A stretch of DNA of 13,979 nt, taken from contig CAAFXG010000290.1 in the NCBI GenBank assembly GCA_900766925.1, forward strand, positions 1 to 13,979. Direction: 5' to 3'. A program made the translations under genes and the position numbers. Below, piece after piece: positions 12,881 through 13,979 of the stretch (position 1 is its first letter; each line of letters opens with the position of its first letter). The DNA comes from Lachnospiraceae bacterium (GTDB lineage: Bacteria > Bacillota > Clostridia > Lachnospirales > Lachnospiraceae). Under the pieces are notes generated by a model, which saw only the letters and a list, made by a program, of their open reading frames with translations, had not been told where the DNA came from and ran no database searches.

Positions 12881-13979
12881 ATGACAAAGAAAAACAATAT
12901 TTGGAATTGGTTCAAGTCCTCCAAGGACGAGACAATAGATAACAGCCACCCTCTTTCCATAGAGTTAGAACGGCAGATTGGCGAGCAGATATACAATGCC
13001 TTGCAGGGCAACATTGTAGAGGAGGTGCTGCGCGAGATAAAGACTTCATCGAGTAGCGATGCTTATTGGCGAAGCAATATGGAAGGGCATAGTCTGAAAG
13101 TGGAAAAGGAACTACTCCCTGACTTCTATCAGCTGTGTCATGAGGTGAAAGAGAAGTTGGGTGTCAAAGATAAAGTGGACTTCTACATCACAGGTGATTC
13201 ATCAGTAAATGCGTTTTCTGTTGCTGCAGAAAGCGAAGGAGAGCCACACATCGTGAACATCAACTCTGCCCTCTTCGATTTGATGACAACCGATGAACTG
13301 CGGTTTGTCGTAGGGCACGAACTTGGGCACCTTCTTAATAAAGATACAGCATTGGCGCGTCTGATTCAGTTCGTGTTTCCACCAAATGCGGAAGTGCCAG
13401 TAACCTTGCAATACAAAATAAGATTGCATGAACAGTTGGCGGAACTGGTGGCTGACCGTTATGGCTATATGGCTGTGGAGAACCTTGATGTGTGCGTGAC
13501 CGCATTCTTCAAGATGGCTTCCGGTCTTGACTTGGTGAAGATGAACGTGAGCATTGAGGCATTGCTTGCAGACAATAACCGTAGGTTGGAGTACTTCCTG
13601 AAGGACAAGGGCATGAGTAGAGCTTCACATCCCGTCAATCCAATCCGTGTACAAGCTCTCAACCTGTTTGCCAAGTCGAAATCTAAAGAGGATTTGGATA
13701 AGGGCATGGAAGAACTGATAGCCATTTTACTGAAAGTGGGTGACTGCGAGCAGGACGAATATACGGCAAAGTTCATCGCTTCCGCTGGTCTTATTGTTGC
13801 GAATGCGGATGACAACATTGCGAAAGATGAGATAGACCTCATTATCTCTCAGTTGGCATCGTTGAAGATTTTCCCACGACAGTTCTTGGACGAGATAGCC
13901 AAGGGCGACGTGATGGAGACATTCAATGATGCGGTGACAAACCTGCTTCGCATCAATCCGGGTATGAGGGACGGAATGC
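12881..13979 (+). CDS. M48-like metallopeptidase with C-terminal TerB-like domain (3' partial)
   Basis: 366 codons read without a stop to the window edge. An in-frame TAG at 12860 with no other start codon before 12881 fixes the start well. The peptidase part has HELGH (146-150) after a hydrophobic strand, a third-ligand candidate Glu188 in LAELVADRYG, and ASHPVNPIR (248-256), the SHP-type motif of M48 (HtpX/Ste24-like) peptidases. No membrane helices are seen, so it should be soluble, unlike HtpX. From about residue 270 the sequence is helical and carries FIASAGLIVANADDNIAKDE (298-317), very like the TerB signature of an acidic ADG-x-I-xx-xE segment. A peptidase-TerB fusion fits with the upstream TerY-P triad. 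Its G+C is higher than that of the upstream operon, and a 68-nt gap with a hairpin precedes it, so membership of the same unit is likely but unproven. Confidence 0.85.
   Translation, partial: MTKKNNIWNWFKSSKDETIDNSHPLSIELERQIGEQIYNALQGNIVEEVLREIKTSSSSDAYWRSNMEGHSLKVEKELLPDFYQLCHEVKEKLGVKDKVDFYITGDSSVNAFSVAAESEGEPHIVNINSALFDLMTTDELRFVVGHELGHLLNKDTALARLIQFVFPPNAEVPVTLQYKIRLHEQLAELVADRYGYMAVENLDVCVTAFFKMASGLDLVKMNVSIEALLADNNRRLEYFLKDKGMSRASHPVNPIRVQALNLFAKSKSKEDLDKGMEELIAILLKVGDCEQDEYTAKFIASAGLIVANADDNIAKDEIDLIISQLASLKIFPRQFLDEIAKGDVMETFNDAVTNLLRINPGMRDGM

Noticed and set aside
13465..13842. 125-residue minus-strand frame at the 3' end
   Set aside because: Opposite the M48/TerB-like reading frame, which has catalytic and domain motifs; the antisense frame has none.

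Overview
The window looks like a chromosomal segment of a member of the Bacteroidota, probably a gut-type Bacteroidales (Bacteroides/Prevotella-like). The evidence is a promoter-like element of the Bacteroidota type (TAnnTTTG with an upstream TTG 20 nt away), AU-rich leaders mostly lacking Shine-Dalgarno sequences, LSSC-type lipoproteins, and the protein families present. All supported genes are on the + strand, and no gene-free stretch exceeds about 110 nt. The species cannot be named from the sequence alone.

Layout. (1) 9-1610: a radical SAM/SPASM peptide-maturase-like enzyme fused to a C-terminal GNAT acetyltransferase domain, possibly cut at its 5' end by the window edge. (2) 1611-1716: intergenic DNA with the best promoter candidate in the window. 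(3) 1717-2768: two small paralogous lipoproteins with paired CxxC motifs, on either side of a small two-helix membrane protein; the leader and signal-peptide segment of the lipoproteins is an 87-bp direct repeat. (4) 2772-12812: seven tightly packed genes (gaps of 3-12 nt or overlaps of 4-20 nt): DUF4407 membrane protein A, a dynamin-like large GTPase, DUF4407 membrane protein B with a PEPQ-repeat linker, a small zinc-binding DA1-like metallopeptidase, a stand-alone TerY-like VWA protein, a PP2C phosphatase, and a protein kinase fused to a second TerY-like VWA domain. (5) 12881 to the window end: an M48-like metallopeptidase with a TerB-like C-terminal domain, running off the edge, separated from the kinase gene by an inverted repeat.

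How the genes may work together (inference). VWA + PP2C + kinase is the composition of the TerY-P 'phosphorylation triad' described around tellurite-resistance/stress systems. Here the kinase carries its own VWA domain. The triad sits in one apparent operon with a dynamin-type GTPase bracketed by two related membrane proteins, and with one or two metallopeptidases, the last carrying a TerB-like domain. This suggests a membrane-associated module controlled by reversible phosphorylation: the DUF4407 pair would anchor or sense at the inner membrane, the GTPase would act on the membrane, the kinase/phosphatase/VWA proteins would switch it, and the peptidases would be effectors or regulators. A role in envelope stress or phage defence is plausible but not shown by the sequence. 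The conserved gene set is the most interesting thing in the window.

Composition changes along the window: spot counts of single 60-base lines give 28/60 G+C at 601 and 32/60 at 13441, against 12/60 at 3301 and 20/60 at 11461. The DUF4407-to-kinase block is thus more AT-rich than both flanks, consistent with a separately acquired cassette.
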